DNA from: Actinomycetota bacterium
GTDB taxonomy: Bacteria; Actinomycetota; Thermoleophilia; Solirubrobacterales; 70-9
Assembly (NCBI GenBank): GCA_018268675.1
Contig: JAFDWB010000092.1
Span: forward strand, 62,001 to 126,000
Direction: 5' to 3'
DNA length: 64,000 nucleotides
In this document: positions 1 through 10,197 of the stretch, piece by piece
Layout: every line of letters starts with the position of its first letter
Position numbering within the stretch: position 1 is the stretch's first letter
Translations under genes and position numbers: made by a program
The notes under the pieces: model-generated
Told to the model about the DNA's origin: nothing
Seen by the model: the letters and a program-made list of their open reading frames with translations, nothing else
The model's database searches: none

Positions 1-1
1 C

Positions 2-784
2 GCCAAGCCGGGCGACGAGGTCGACGTCGAGGTCACCTTCCCCGACGAATACCAGGAAGAGAAACTGGCGGGCGAAGACGCGGTCTTCAAGGTCACGGTC
101 AAGGAGGTGCGGGAGAAAATCCTCCCCGAGCTCGACGACGACTTCGCCTCCGACGCCTCCGAGTTCGACACCCTGGAGGAGCTCCGCGCCGACATCCGCG
201 AGAAAGTCGCGGGCGCGCTGAACAGCCGCGCCGAGGAAGACTTCCGCATCGCCGCGGTCGACGCCGCGGTCGACAACGCGACGGTGGTGGTCCCCGACGA
301 GATCGTCACCGCGCGGGCGACCGAACGGTGGGAGCGGATGGAACGCCAGCTCGCCGGCCAGGGGATGGACCCCAACATGTTCCTGCAGATGCAGGGTAAG
401 ACGCGCGACGAGCTGATCGAGGAATCGAAGCCCGATGCCGAGCGGGAGCTGAAGCGCGAGGCCGTGGTGACGGCGATCGCCGCCGCCGAGGGGCTCGAGG
501 CCTCCGAGGAGGAGATGGTGGAGGCGCTCGAGCACTCCGCCGAACACGAACGCACGACGCCGGAGAAGCTCTTGGCGCGGCTGCGCGAGAACGGGCGCGA
601 CGCGATGATCCGCGAAGACCTGCTGGCGCGCAAGGCGATCGAGCTGGTCGCCGACTCGGCCAAGCCGATCCCGCTCGCCGAGGCCGAAGAGCGCAAGGGC
701 AAGGCCGAGGCGGCGGAGAAGCTGCTGGCCCCGGAGGGCGAGGAGAAACCCGCAGGCAAACTCTGGACGCCCGGCGGCGAGTGA
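2..784 (+). CDS. tig: Trigger factor, 3' part (N-terminus outside window)
   Basis: Ribosome-associated peptidyl-prolyl isomerase and chaperone for nascent chains. The reading frame is open from base 2 for 260 residues to TGA, so the gene begins before the window and the N-terminal ribosome-binding domain is missing. The first ~35 visible residues (KPGDEVDVEVTFPDEY, then KVTVKEVREKILPELDDDFA) are the end of the FKBP-type domain and the conserved junction to the helical C-terminal chaperone domain. The rest is helix-rich and acidic, ending in a Lys/Glu/Ala tail. It is followed 19 nt later by clpP and then clpX, the usual tig-clpP-clpX order. Confidence 0.95.
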   Translation, partial: AKPGDEVDVEVTFPDEYQEEKLAGEDAVFKVTVKEVREKILPELDDDFASDASEFDTLEELRADIREKVAGALNSRAEEDFRIAAVDAAVDNATVVVPDEIVTARATERWERMERQLAGQGMDPNMFLQMQGKTRDELIEESKPDAERELKREAVVTAIAAAEGLEASEEEMVEALEHSAEHERTTPEKLLARLRENGRDAMIREDLLARKAIELVADSAKPIPLAEAEERKGKAEAAEKLLAPEGEEKPAGKLWTPGGE

Positions 785-803
785 TCAGTAGAGTGCCCGC
801 ACG

Positions 804-1388
<585 letters not shown>

Positions 1389-1414
1389 GCCACCCTCCGG
1401 TTAGGCTGCCGGGC

Positions 1415-1708
1415 GTGGCCGACCGCTACGAAGTAGACGACGAAGGCAACGCGGTCGCCGAAACCGCGGCCCCGGCCGACGATCCGCTGCGGCGCCAGGT
1501 CGAGGCGACGCTCCGCTTCGTCGCCCTGAGCACGGCCGTCGGCCTCGTCGTCATCGCGATCCTCGCCCTCGCGATCCCGAGCATCCGCGGTGTGATGATC
1601 CTGGTCGGCCTCGTCTACCTGATCACCTCCGTGACCGCCTACATCTTCCTGCGCCGCAACTTCAACGCCCGCCTGCAGCACGCCGGGCGCTCGCCCGAGG
1701 ACGCCTAG
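1415..1708 (+). CDS. Small two-TM membrane protein, unknown function
   Basis: 97 aa from a GTG 26 nt after clpP. The N-terminal ~30 residues are acidic and probably cytoplasmic. Two hydrophobic segments follow at about 33-54 and 58-79, then a short basic/acidic tail. I recognise no catalytic motif. The close spacing suggests co-transcription with clpP. It could be a DUF-type membrane protein, but the family is not identified. Confidence 0.75.
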   Translation: MADRYEVDDEGNAVAETAAPADDPLRRQVEATLRFVALSTAVGLVVIAILALAIPSIRGVMILVGLVYLITSVTAYIFLRRNFNARLQHAGRSPEDA

Positions 1709-1745
1709 TCGGTCGATTCGGGGGCGGGGCCTGCTGTCGCCCGCC

Positions 1746-1800
1746 GGCGCGCCCGTCCCACCCTCACTACGGCTGGCTATGAGGGCGGGACGGGCGCGCC
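1746..1800. repeat. Palindrome E1 (variable arms, conserved centre)
   Basis: 21-nt arms 1746-1766 and 1780-1800 are inverted copies with one mismatch, around a 13-nt centre. Read on the minus strand the centre is TAGCCAGCCGTAG between CCCTCA and TGAGGG. Element E2 at 56.15 kb has nearly the same centre but different outer arms. It lies 37 nt after a + strand stop codon and could also act as a terminator. Confidence 0.7.
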
Positions 1801-1847
1801 TCGTGCGTATCCGGTGACGGAGAGGGCACAGGCCCCGCAGAGCGCCA

Positions 1848-1898
1848 CGGTGAGCTCGCAGAAACCCGCGGTATGCGCGGAGAACTGCGAACTCACCG
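1848..1898. repeat. Palindrome B1 (GTTCGCA/TGCGAAC family)
   Basis: Arms CGGTGAGCTCGCAG (1848-1861) and CTGCGAACTCACCG (1885-1898) are inverted repeats with one mismatch. The interior contains CCCGCGGTATGCGCGG. Read on the minus strand it aligns with B3 at 46.86 kb (shared CCGCGGGTTTCTGCGA). Confidence 0.7.
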
Positions 1899-1927
1899 GG
1901 GCACTCCGACGCTCCCCTGGCGTCGCC

Positions 1928-1980
1928 ATGTTGATGGGCCGAAAACCCGCCCATATGTCAGGTTTTCGGCCCATCAACAT
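1928..1980. repeat. Palindrome A1 (GATGGGCCGAAAACC family)
   Basis: Perfect 20-bp arms (1928-1947 and 1961-1980) with centre CGCCCATATGTCA. Copy A2 at 23.34 kb has the same centre and the same inner 18 bp of each arm. The outermost two bases differ (AT/AT here, AG/CT there) but remain complementary. Confidence 0.85.
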
Positions 1981-2116
1981 CCGAGGCCCGGGAAGGCGCA
2001 CGGGGTGCGCGCAGTTGTCGGCGGGACGCGCACCGTCCCTTCGCAACTCTGTGGCGGGACGCCCGGGGCCCGCGCCGCCGAGGCGTCAGCCGGCCCGCCC
2101 CTCGGCATCAATCCCA

Positions 2117-2575
2117 CTAAACGTCCAGCTCGTACTCGAGCCAGGTCGATTTCTCGTGCGTCATCGAGTCGTAGAGGCGCTGGGCGGTGTGGTTGTCGGG
2201 GGCGGTCGCCCACTCGAGCCAGGCGGCGCCGCGGCGGCGGGCGACGGCGGCGCTCGCTTCGATCAGGGCGCGGCCGACGCCGCGGCCGCGCGCGTCGGGC
2301 ACGACGAAGAGGTCGTTCATCAGCACGGTCTCGACCGCGCGGGTCGAGGAGAAGTGCCAGTAGAGGCAGGCGTAGCCGAGGATCGCGCCGCCCTCCGCGC
2401 GCGCCGCGAGCATCTCACCGTCCTCGCTCGGGGCGACGAAGCGGCGGAAGAAGGCGCGGTTGCGGTCCGCGTCGATCTCCTCGACCTCGTAGAAGGTCTG
2501 GTAGGCGGCGATCAGGGGGAGGAGGGCCTCGAGCTCCTCCTCACGCAGCGCGCTCACCTCGACTCCGTCGGCCAT
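2117..2575 (-). CDS. GNAT-family N-acetyltransferase
   Basis: 152-aa acetyl-CoA-dependent acyltransferase of unknown substrate. The acetyl-CoA binding motif A is clear at about 88-108: DLFVVPDARGRGVGRAL, with the RxxGxG/A loop as RGRGVG. The C-terminal NHTAQRLYDSM segment matches GNAT motif B (neighbour-of-Tyr). It is one of the few minus-strand genes, divergent from clpX and convergent with the upstream small membrane protein, so it is probably its own transcription unit. Confidence 0.9.
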   Translation of the reverse strand: MADGVEVSALREEELEALLPLIAAYQTFYEVEEIDADRNRAFFRRFVAPSEDGEMLAARAEGGAILGYACLYWHFSSTRAVETVLMNDLFVVPDARGRGVGRALIEASAAVARRRGAAWLEWATAPDNHTAQRLYDSMTHEKSTWLEYELDV

Positions 2576-2729
2576 TGCCGCAACCTACCGCCATGCAAGG
2601 CCGCAGTCACGCGCAGGGACGGCGGCGGCGGCGCCGTAAACCACCCCCTGTAACCGACAGCAGGGCCTGTTTAATCTTGGGGACCCCGCCGAAGGCTCCG
2701 AACGTTCGTCCCGTCAGGAGGGGATTCAA

Positions 2730-4019
<1,290 letters not shown>

Positions 4020-4066
4020 CGGCGGCGACGACCCTCCCGCCGCCGACACCTCCATAAACTCGCCGC

Positions 4067-6625
4067 ATGGACGCGGCGAAGCGCACGCAGCTCGAGCAGA
4101 CGACCCGGTACGAGCCGGGGGAGTTCGAGGCGCGCGTCTTCGCCGAATGGATGGAGGGCGGGTATTTCCACCCCGAGGCGACCGGGACCCCTGCCGAGAA
4201 CTTCTCGGTGGCGATCCCGCCGCCCAACGTCACCGGCGCCCTCCACATGGGGCACGCGCTGAACGGGTCGATGCAGGACGCGCTGGTGCGGATGAACCGC
4301 ATGCGCGGCCGCAACACGCTCTGGATCCTCGGCACCGACCACGCCGGCATCGCCACCCAGGCGGTGGTCGAGAAAGAGCTCCGGGCCGCGGGCGAGAGCC
4401 GCCAGGAGCTCGGCCGCGAGGCCTTCGTCGAGCGCGTCTGGGCCTGGAAAGAGGAGTACGGCTCGCGGATCGTCGAGCAGTACAAGCGCCTCGGCGCCTC
4501 CTGCGACTACGAGCGCGAGCGCTTCACCCTCGACGACGGCTACGTCCGCGCCGTCCACAAGGTCTTCAAGCAGCTCTACGACAAGGGCTACATCTACCGC
4601 GACAACTACATGGTCAACTGGGACCCGGGGACGCGCTCGGCGATCTCCGACCTCGAGGTGGAGAACCGCGAGGTGACCGACTCGCTCTTCTCGATCGATT
4701 ACCCGGTCGAGGGCTCCGACCGCGTGCTCACCGTCGCCACCGTGCGCCCGGAGACGATGCTCGCCGACACCGCCGTCGCCGTGAACCCCGAGGACGGGCG
4801 CTACGCGGACCTGGTCGGCTCCTTCTGCGTGCTCCCCCTGGTCGGCCGCCGGCTGCCGATCATCGCCGACGCCTACGTCGACCCCGAGTTCGGCACCGGG
4901 GCGCTGAAGATCACCCCCGGCCACGATGTGAACGACTTCGAGATCGGCCGCCGGCACGGGCTCGAGGAGATCGTCGTGATCGGCCCCGACGGCCGCCTGA
5001 ACGAGGGGGCGGGGGACTTCGAGGGGATGACCGTGGCCGAGGCCCAGCGCGCCGTCGCCGCGCGCCTCCGCGCCGAGGGCCTGCTGCGCGACGAGCAGCC
5101 CTACACCCACGCCGTCCCCTTCAGCCACCGCTCCGGCGAGCGGATCGAGCCGCTCATCTCCCTGCAGTGGTTCTGCCGCATGGACGAGCTCGCGGCGCCG
5201 GCGATCAAGGTGGTCGAGGACGACGAGGTCCGCATCGCCCCCGCCCAGTGGAAGCGCGTCTACCTCGACTGGATGAAGGAGATCAGGCCCTGGTGCGTCT
5301 CCCGCCAGCTCTGGTGGGGGCACCGGATCCCGGTCTGGTACTGCGGCGAGTGCGAGGAGACGATCGTGGCCGAGGTCGCGCCGGAGCGCTGTCCCGCCTG
5401 CGACGGCACCGCGTTGGTCCAGGAGGAGGACGTCCTCGACACCTGGTTCAGCTCCGCGCTCTGGCCCTTCGCCACGCTTGGCTGGCCCGACGACACGCCC
5501 GAGCTGCGCGCCTTCTACCCGACCAGCTTCCTCACCACGGCGCGCGAGATCCTCTTCCTCTGGGTCGCCCGGATGGTGATGATGGGGATCGAGTTCCCCG
5601 GCGACGTCCCCTTCCGTGACGTCTACGTCCACTCGGTGATCCAGGCCCGCGACGGGCGACGGATGTCGAAGAGCCTCGGGACCGGGATCGACCCGCTGGA
5701 GGAGATCGACGAGCGCGGCGCCGACGCGCTCCGCTTCGGCCTCCTGGCGATGTCCTCGACCCAGGACGTGCGGTACTCCGACGCCAAGGTGGAGCAGGGC
5801 TCCGACCTCGCCAACAAGCTCTGGAACGCCTCCCGCCTGATCCTCCTGAACGCCGCCGCGGTCGAGCCCGCGCCGCGCCCCGCCCGGGCCGAGGACCGCT
5901 GGCTGCTCTCGCGCCTCGAGCGCACGATCGCCTCGGTGACCGCGAAGCTCGAATCCTTCGACTTCGCCCACGCCGTCCAGGAGTGCTACGGCTTCGTCTA
6001 CGGCGACCTCTGCGACTGGTACCTGGAGATCGTCAAGCCGCGCCTCTACGAGGGCGAGGTGGACGTCTCGGCGACGCTCCTCTACGCGCTCGAGCGCGTC
6101 CTCGCCCTGCTCCACCCGACGATGCCGTTCGTCACCGAGGAGATCTGGTCCTTCCACCCGGCCCGCGACGGCCACCTCGCCGTGCACGCCTTCCCGGTCG
6201 CCGACCCGGCGCTCTTCGACGAGGGCGCCGAGGCTGACGTCGCCGAGGAGATCGCCCTCACCCGCAGCCTGCGCACCTGGCGCGACCTCGTCGGCGCACC
6301 CGCGAAAGCGGTGCTGCCGGCCGTGATCGACGGGATGGCGCCCTCGGAGTTCGTCGGCCGCCTCTCGCGCTTCGCCTTCGACGGGGTCGGCGCCGAGCCG
6401 GTCGCCTCGGTCGGCCCGGTGCGCGTGCTCGCCTCCGCCGAGCTCGACGCCGCGGCCGTCGCCGGGCGCCTCGGCAAGCGCCGCCAGGAGCTCACCGCCG
6501 AGATCGCCCGCGCCGAGCGCAAACTCTCCAACCAGGGCTTCGTCGCCAAGGCCCCCGGCGCCGTGGTCGAGGAAGAGCGCGGCAAGCTCGAGCGCTACCG
6601 CCGGGAACTGGGGGAATTGGGCTGA
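4067..6625 (+). CDS. valS: Valyl-tRNA synthetase
   Basis: Class I aminoacyl-tRNA synthetase that charges tRNA-Val. 852 aa. The HIGH-type motif is HMGH at 60-63 (PPPNVTGALHMGH) and the KMSKS-type motif is RMSKS at 532-536. A central Cys pair region (CGECEETI and CPACDG) looks like a zinc ribbon. The C-terminal ~60 residues (LGKRRQELTAEIARAERKL onward) form the tRNA-binding coiled coil typical of ValRS. Downstream folC overlaps or abuts, the classic valS-folC pair. Confidence 0.98.
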   Translation: MDAAKRTQLEQTTRYEPGEFEARVFAEWMEGGYFHPEATGTPAENFSVAIPPPNVTGALHMGHALNGSMQDALVRMNRMRGRNTLWILGTDHAGIATQAVVEKELRAAGESRQELGREAFVERVWAWKEEYGSRIVEQYKRLGASCDYERERFTLDDGYVRAVHKVFKQLYDKGYIYRDNYMVNWDPGTRSAISDLEVENREVTDSLFSIDYPVEGSDRVLTVATVRPETMLADTAVAVNPEDGRYADLVGSFCVLPLVGRRLPIIADAYVDPEFGTGALKITPGHDVNDFEIGRRHGLEEIVVIGPDGRLNEGAGDFEGMTVAEAQRAVAARLRAEGLLRDEQPYTHAVPFSHRSGERIEPLISLQWFCRMDELAAPAIKVVEDDEVRIAPAQWKRVYLDWMKEIRPWCVSRQLWWGHRIPVWYCGECEETIVAEVAPERCPACDGTALVQEEDVLDTWFSSALWPFATLGWPDDTPELRAFYPTSFLTTAREILFLWVARMVMMGIEFPGDVPFRDVYVHSVIQARDGRRMSKSLGTGIDPLEEIDERGADALRFGLLAMSSTQDVRYSDAKVEQGSDLANKLWNASRLILLNAAAVEPAPRPARAEDRWLLSRLERTIASVTAKLESFDFAHAVQECYGFVYGDLCDWYLEIVKPRLYEGEVDVSATLLYALERVLALLHPTMPFVTEEIWSFHPARDGHLAVHAFPVADPALFDEGAEADVAEEIALTRSLRTWRDLVGAPAKAVLPAVIDGMAPSEFVGRLSRFAFDGVGAEPVASVGPVRVLASAELDAAAVAGRLGKRRQELTAEIARAERKLSNQGFVAKAPGAVVEEERGKLERYRRELGELG

Positions 6626-7920
6626 CCTCGGGCTCCCGGCCCGACGCCGGCGGACGCGAAGGGGGGCTGCCGTCGCCGGACGCCTATCTGGACTCGCTGG
6701 AGCCGGTCGGCTGGCGCCTCGGGCTCGACCGGATGTGGAAGCTGACGACGGCGCTCGGCCTGCCGCAGCGCCGCTTCGCCTCGGTCCACGTGGTCGGCAC
6801 CAACGGCAAGTCCTCGGTCACGCGGATGGTCGCGGCGCTGCTCGAAGCGCACGGCGTCAGCTCCGGCGCCTGCCTCTCCCCGCACACGACCCGCTGGACC
6901 GAGCGCACCCTGATCCGCGGTGAGGAGATCGCGCCGCAGGCCTGGGCGGACGCGGTGGCCCAGGTCGCCGCGGCGGCGGAAGGGGTGAACCGGACGCTGG
7001 AGGAGGGCGAGGCGGTGACCGAGTTCGAGGCGGCGACCGCGGCGACGTTCGTCGCCCTCGCCCGCGCCCGGGTGAAGGCGGCGGCGATCGAGGCGGGCCT
7101 CGGCGGCAGGCTCGACGCCACCAACACGATCCCCTCGCTGGTGACCGTGCTCACCTCGATCGGCCTCGACCACACCGAGTGGCTGGGGGAGACCGAGACC
7201 GCGATCGCGGCCGAGAAGCTCGCCGTCCTGCGCGAGGGCTCGACCCTGGTGCTGGGACGGGTGTCGGCGCCGGTCCGGGCGCTCGCCGAGCGGATCGCGG
7301 GCGAACGGAGCGCGACGCTCGTGGTCGCCCCCGAGGACCCCGGGCCGGAGATCGAGCCGGCCGCCACCGGCCCCTTCCAGCGGCGCAACTTCGCTCTCGC
7401 CACGGCCGCCGCCGAGGCCTTCCTCGGCGGCGTCGAGCGGGAGCGGGTCGCCGCCGTCGCCGCCGGCATCCACATCCCCGGTCGGCTCGAGCGGATCGGC
7501 GACCGGCCGCCGACCTACGTCGATGCCGCCCACAACCCCGACGGTGCGGCGGCGCTCGCCGAGGCGCTCCCCGGGATCGCCGGCGGGCGGCCGGTCGTCG
7601 CCTGCCTCGGGATCCTCGCCGACAAGGACGCGCCGGCGATGATCGCGGCGCTCGCCCCGAGCCTGCGGAGCGCCGTCTGCACCGAGATCCCGCCCGCGGC
7701 GCTGCTCGGTCACGGCCGCGCCGACGCGCGCTCGCGCCCCGCCGGGGAGCTCGCCGACCTCTGCCGGTCACACGGCCTCGACGCGCGCGCCGAGCCCGAT
7801 CTCGGCGCCGCCCTGCGCCGCGCCGGCGAGCTCGCACGCGCCTTCGAGGGCGTCCTCGTCGTCACCGGATCGCACTACCTGATCGGTCCGGCGCGCGCTT
7901 CCCAGGGGAATCTAACCTGA
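6622..7920 (+). CDS. folC: Folylpolyglutamate synthase / dihydrofolate synthase, probable CTG start
   Basis: Mur-ligase-type enzyme adding glutamate to (dihydro)folate. The ATP-binding P-loop GTNGKSS and the GGLGGRLDATN region are present. The first ATG (6733) falls inside the conserved N-terminal motif YLDSLEPVGWRLGLDRMW, so it is too far downstream. No ATG, GTG or TTG exists in frame upstream. I placed the start at CTG 6622, which overlaps the valS stop as CTGA and has GGGGA 6 nt upstream. CTG 6667 is the alternative. The end and identity are secure; the exact start is not. Confidence 0.9.
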   Translation: MTSGSRPDAGGREGGLPSPDAYLDSLEPVGWRLGLDRMWKLTTALGLPQRRFASVHVVGTNGKSSVTRMVAALLEAHGVSSGACLSPHTTRWTERTLIRGEEIAPQAWADAVAQVAAAAEGVNRTLEEGEAVTEFEAATAATFVALARARVKAAAIEAGLGGRLDATNTIPSLVTVLTSIGLDHTEWLGETETAIAAEKLAVLREGSTLVLGRVSAPVRALAERIAGERSATLVVAPEDPGPEIEPAATGPFQRRNFALATAAAEAFLGGVERERVAAVAAGIHIPGRLERIGDRPPTYVDAAHNPDGAAALAEALPGIAGGRPVVACLGILADKDAPAMIAALAPSLRSAVCTEIPPAALLGHGRADARSRPAGELADLCRSHGLDARAEPDLGAALRRAGELARAFEGVLVVTGSHYLIGPARASQGNLT

Positions 7921-7938
7921 CTGTGCGAGGATTCCTGC

Positions 7939-8058
7939 ATGGACCGCAGCGCGGGCTCGGAACTGCTTTCGATGATGGCCCTGGTCGCCGCCGTGGTGGC
8001 GATCGTGATTCTCGTCTTCTTCGGCGTCGGGTACCTGTTCGGGAGGCTTTTCCTCTAG
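7939..8058 (+). CDS. 39-aa single-TM small protein
   Basis: A short ORF 18 nt after folC: MDRSAGSELLSMM, then one hydrophobic segment (about 14-34) and a basic end GRLFL. It has a GAGG (7927-7930) 8 nt before the ATG. Composition and spacing support a real membrane-anchored microprotein, but no family is recognised and length alone gives little statistical support. Confidence 0.5.
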   Translation: MDRSAGSELLSMMALVAAVVAIVILVFFGVGYLFGRLFL

Positions 8059-8149
8059 GCAAGTCGGCCCGAGCGAGGGCCCGAACAGGATCGGGCGCCA
8101 GTACGGCGAATACACTGCGCGATCCCCATCCCCGGAAGGGGCACTTCCC

Positions 8150-8899
8150 ATGGCACTAGCGATCTTCGGCATCACCAACTCTGGCCTCAACCTGGCCGCG
8201 ACCCTCGTTCTGCTCCTGCTGATCGTGATCTGGCTGGCGCTGATCGTCTACACGTTCCTGGACGCGCGCCGTCGGATCTCCGATCCGTTCCTGGTCGCCT
8301 GCGCCACGATCGCCTCGTTCTTCCCCTACATCGGCACGATCGTCTACACGATCGTGCGGCCGCCGGAGTACCTCGAGGATGCCCACGAGCGCGAACTCGA
8401 GATCAAGGCCGCGGAGCTGCGGGTGCGCCAGCTGACCGAGCAGAGCTGCCCGAACTGCGAGTACCCGGTGGAGAAGAACTTCCTGCGCTGCCCCAACTGC
8501 CAGCGCCGGCTGAAGGATCCCTGTCCGACCTGCGGCGAACCGGTGGACCCGCGCTGGAGCCTCTGCCCGTACTGCGAGACGGCGCTCGCCGGCGAACGCT
8601 CCCAGCAGCCGCGCCGCCGCCGCCCGCCGGAGGACCAGCGCGAACGCGAACGCGACCGCGAGCTCGCCGAAACCGAGCCGCAGCGCCGACCGCGGAGCGC
8701 CGACAAAGCGGAGAAACAACGGCGGTCCGGCGCGAGCGCCGCCGCCGACTCCGAAGGCGAAGGCTCCGGCTCGGCACGACCGAAATCTTCGGGCGCCCGC
8801 AAAGGCAATGCCCGCAGTGCCTCGGGAGAGGCGCCGACCAGCGAACAAAAACAAAGGAGCCCACGCCGTGAGCCGGACCCTGATCCTCGTCAAGCCTGA
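8150..8899 (+). CDS. Membrane-anchored double zinc ribbon protein with charged tail
   Basis: 249 aa. Two predicted TM helices (about 15-37 and 47-68) are followed by a helical linker and four CxxC pairs: C100/C103, C114/C117, C125/C128 and C139/C142. This is a double zinc ribbon arrangement. Residues 150-249 are low-complexity and rich in Arg, Glu, Ser and Ala, likely disordered. A GGAAGGGG at 8134-8141 supports the ATG. The tail's last 32 nt overlap the start of ndk. The partner or ligand of the zinc ribbons is unknown. Confidence 0.8.
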   Translation: MALAIFGITNSGLNLAATLVLLLLIVIWLALIVYTFLDARRRISDPFLVACATIASFFPYIGTIVYTIVRPPEYLEDAHERELEIKAAELRVRQLTEQSCPNCEYPVEKNFLRCPNCQRRLKDPCPTCGEPVDPRWSLCPYCETALAGERSQQPRRRRPPEDQRERERDRELAETEPQRRPRSADKAEKQRRSGASAAADSEGEGSGSARPKSSGARKGNARSASGEAPTSEQKQRSPRREPDPDPRQA

Positions 8900-9275
8900 C
8901 GCGTTCGAGCGCGCCCTGACCGGCGAGGTGATCGCCCGCTTCGAGCGCAAGGGCCTGCGGATCGCCGCCCTGAAGATGCTCACCGCGACCGAGGACATCG
9001 CCAACGAGCACTACGCCGAGCACACCGAGAAGCCCTTCTTCGGCGAGCTGGTCAGCTTCATCACCGGCGGCCCCCTGGTGGCGCTGGTCCTCGAGGGCGT
9101 CGAAGCGGTGCCCGCCGCGCGCCAGCTGATCGGCGCGACGAACCCGGTCGAGGCGGCCCCCGGCTCGATCCGCGGCGACTTCGCGCTCGAGGTGACCTTC
9201 AACATGGTCCACGGCTCCGACTCCGACGAGTCGGCCGAGCGCGAGATCGCCATCTGGTTCCCCGAGTTGTCCTAG
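8868..9275 (+). CDS. ndk: Nucleoside diphosphate kinase
   Basis: Transfers the gamma phosphate between NTPs and NDPs through a phosphohistidine. 135 aa from GTG 8868, chosen because AAAGGAG (8853-8859) precedes it by 8 nt and the protein then starts [16 protein letters not shown], the family N-terminus. The catalytic His115 is in NMVHGSDS. The longer frame from 8808 adds 20 non-family residues. It overlaps the zinc ribbon gene upstream by 32 nt and maf downstream. Confidence 0.97.
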   Translation: MSRTLILVKPDAFERALTGEVIARFERKGLRIAALKMLTATEDIANEHYAEHTEKPFFGELVSFITGGPLVALVLEGVEAVPAARQLIGATNPVEAAPGSIRGDFALEVTFNMVHGSDSDESAEREIAIWFPELS

Positions 9276-9832
9276 CGTCCGGCTCTCCCCAGCGGCGCGA
9301 GATCCTCGCCAAGCTGGGGATCGAGTTCGACGTCGTCGTCCCCGGGGTCGAGGAGCTCGAGGCCGGGGACCCCGAGCTGCTGGTGGTCGAGAACGCGCGG
9401 CGCAAGGCCCGCGCGGTGGCGCCCCCGGCGGCCGGCCTGGTGATCGCCTGCGACACTGACGTGGTCCTCGACGGGGAGGTGCTCGGGAAGCCGGCGAATC
9501 CCGCCGAGGCGCGCGCGTACCTCGACCGCATGTCGGGCCGCGGCCACACCGTGATGAGCGGCCTCGTCGTGGTCGAGGACGGGGAGGAGCGCAGCGGCCT
9601 CGAGCGCTCCGAGGTCGTCTTCAAGGCTCTCGGTGACGCGGCCAAGCAGCGTTATGTCGACTTCGGCGAGTGGCGCGGCCGCTCCGGCGGCTACGCGATC
9701 CAGACCCTCGGCTCGACCCTGGTCGAGCGCCTCGAGGGCAGCGTCTCGAACGTGGTCGGCCTCCCGGTGGGCCTCCTTGCCGAGCTGGCGCCGGTGTTGT
9801 TCGAGCGGGCCGGCGCCTCGGACGGTTGGTGA
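9254..9832 (+). CDS. maf: Maf-type nucleotide pyrophosphatase, CTG start
   Basis: House-cleaning nucleoside triphosphate pyrophosphatase. The diagnostic N-terminus [20 protein letters not shown] is encoded well before the first ATG/GTG/TTG in frame (9383). The nearest usable codon is CTG at 9254, giving [17 protein letters not shown] and a 192-aa protein of normal Maf size, overlapping ndk by 22 nt. Other motifs: [16 protein letters not shown] and [16 protein letters not shown]. Its last codons and stop lie in the left arm of a 20-bp palindrome. Confidence 0.93.
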   Translation: MVPRVVLASGSPQRREILAKLGIEFDVVVPGVEELEAGDPELLVVENARRKARAVAPPAAGLVIACDTDVVLDGEVLGKPANPAEARAYLDRMSGRGHTVMSGLVVVEDGEERSGLERSEVVFKALGDAAKQRYVDFGEWRGRSGGYAIQTLGSTLVERLEGSVSNVVGLPVGLLAELAPVLFERAGASDGW

Positions 9833-9871
9833 GTTGACCCCTTCGGGGTGTGGTCAACTCACCAACCGTCC
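9820..9871. terminator. Long palindrome across the maf stop codon
   Basis: Perfect 20-bp arms at 9820-9839 and 9852-9871 with an inner CC-TTCG-GG tetraloop. The maf TGA (9830-9832) is inside the left arm. This would form a very stable RNA hairpin. It is followed at once by a shorter hairpin with a T run. Confidence 0.7.
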
Positions 9872-9877
9872 AGGTGG

Positions 9878-9901
9878 GTCACGCACGGAAGCGTGACTTT
9901 T
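9878..9901 (+). terminator. Rho-independent terminator after maf
   Basis: GTCACGC (9878-9884) and GCGTGAC (9891-9897) pair around a 6-nt loop and are followed by TTTT. It is one of the few hairpins in the window with a T tract. Confidence 0.75.
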
Positions 9902-9931
9902 CCCGCCTTCCGTCACACCTCCCCCGTCACA

Positions 9932-9991
9932 AGAGCCGCGGATGCCGGGCCGACCTCAGCCAGCCCGGGTCGGACCGGCATCCGCGGCTCT
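9932..9991. repeat. 17-bp palindrome with 26-nt centre
   Basis: Arms AGAGCCGCGGATGCCGG (9932-9948) and CCGGCATCCGCGGCTCT (9975-9991) are perfect inverted copies. The 26-nt centre can pair internally (CCGACC with GGGTCGG). The shape matches the type C elements, but the centre sequence differs and no second copy is seen in the window. Confidence 0.7.
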
Positions 9992-10197
9992 CGCACGGCC
10001 CTCAGCCCGCCACCCTTCTCGGCCGGCCGCGTCCCTCGCACTGCCGCCTGAGCCCTGCTTCTTAGCGCCCTATTAGCGCGCGCTCAACGGAAATTAATCC
10101 TGCAAGCGGCCGATTTTCTGCGCCGCCGGGGTCGACGCCGGTTCGATTTCCCGCGTTTGGAATCATGAATCGTTCTGGCCTCGCGACGGACTGAAAA

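Larger units (their letters stand above)
1709..2116. other. Intergenic repeat mosaic M1 (no gene)
   Basis: A 408-nt stretch between convergent genes with no credible ORF. It holds, in order, palindrome E1 (1746-1800), palindrome B1 (1848-1898), palindrome A1 (1928-1980), a CTCTGTG block (2047-2053) and the block GGCGTCAGCCGGCCC (2082-2096). The same order recurs inverted at 55.88-56.18 kb, and the last three blocks recur at 23.34-23.50 kb. Confidence 0.7.
9832..10197. other. Intergenic region upstream of mreB
   Basis: A 365-nt stretch with no credible ORF. It holds the maf terminators, a 17-bp palindrome (9932-9948/9975-9991) and, from about 10060, a more A/T-rich segment (CTATTAGC, GGAAATTAATCC, GGAATCATGAATC) likely to contain the promoter of the mre operon. 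I could not assign exact -35/-10 hexamers. Confidence 0.6.
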
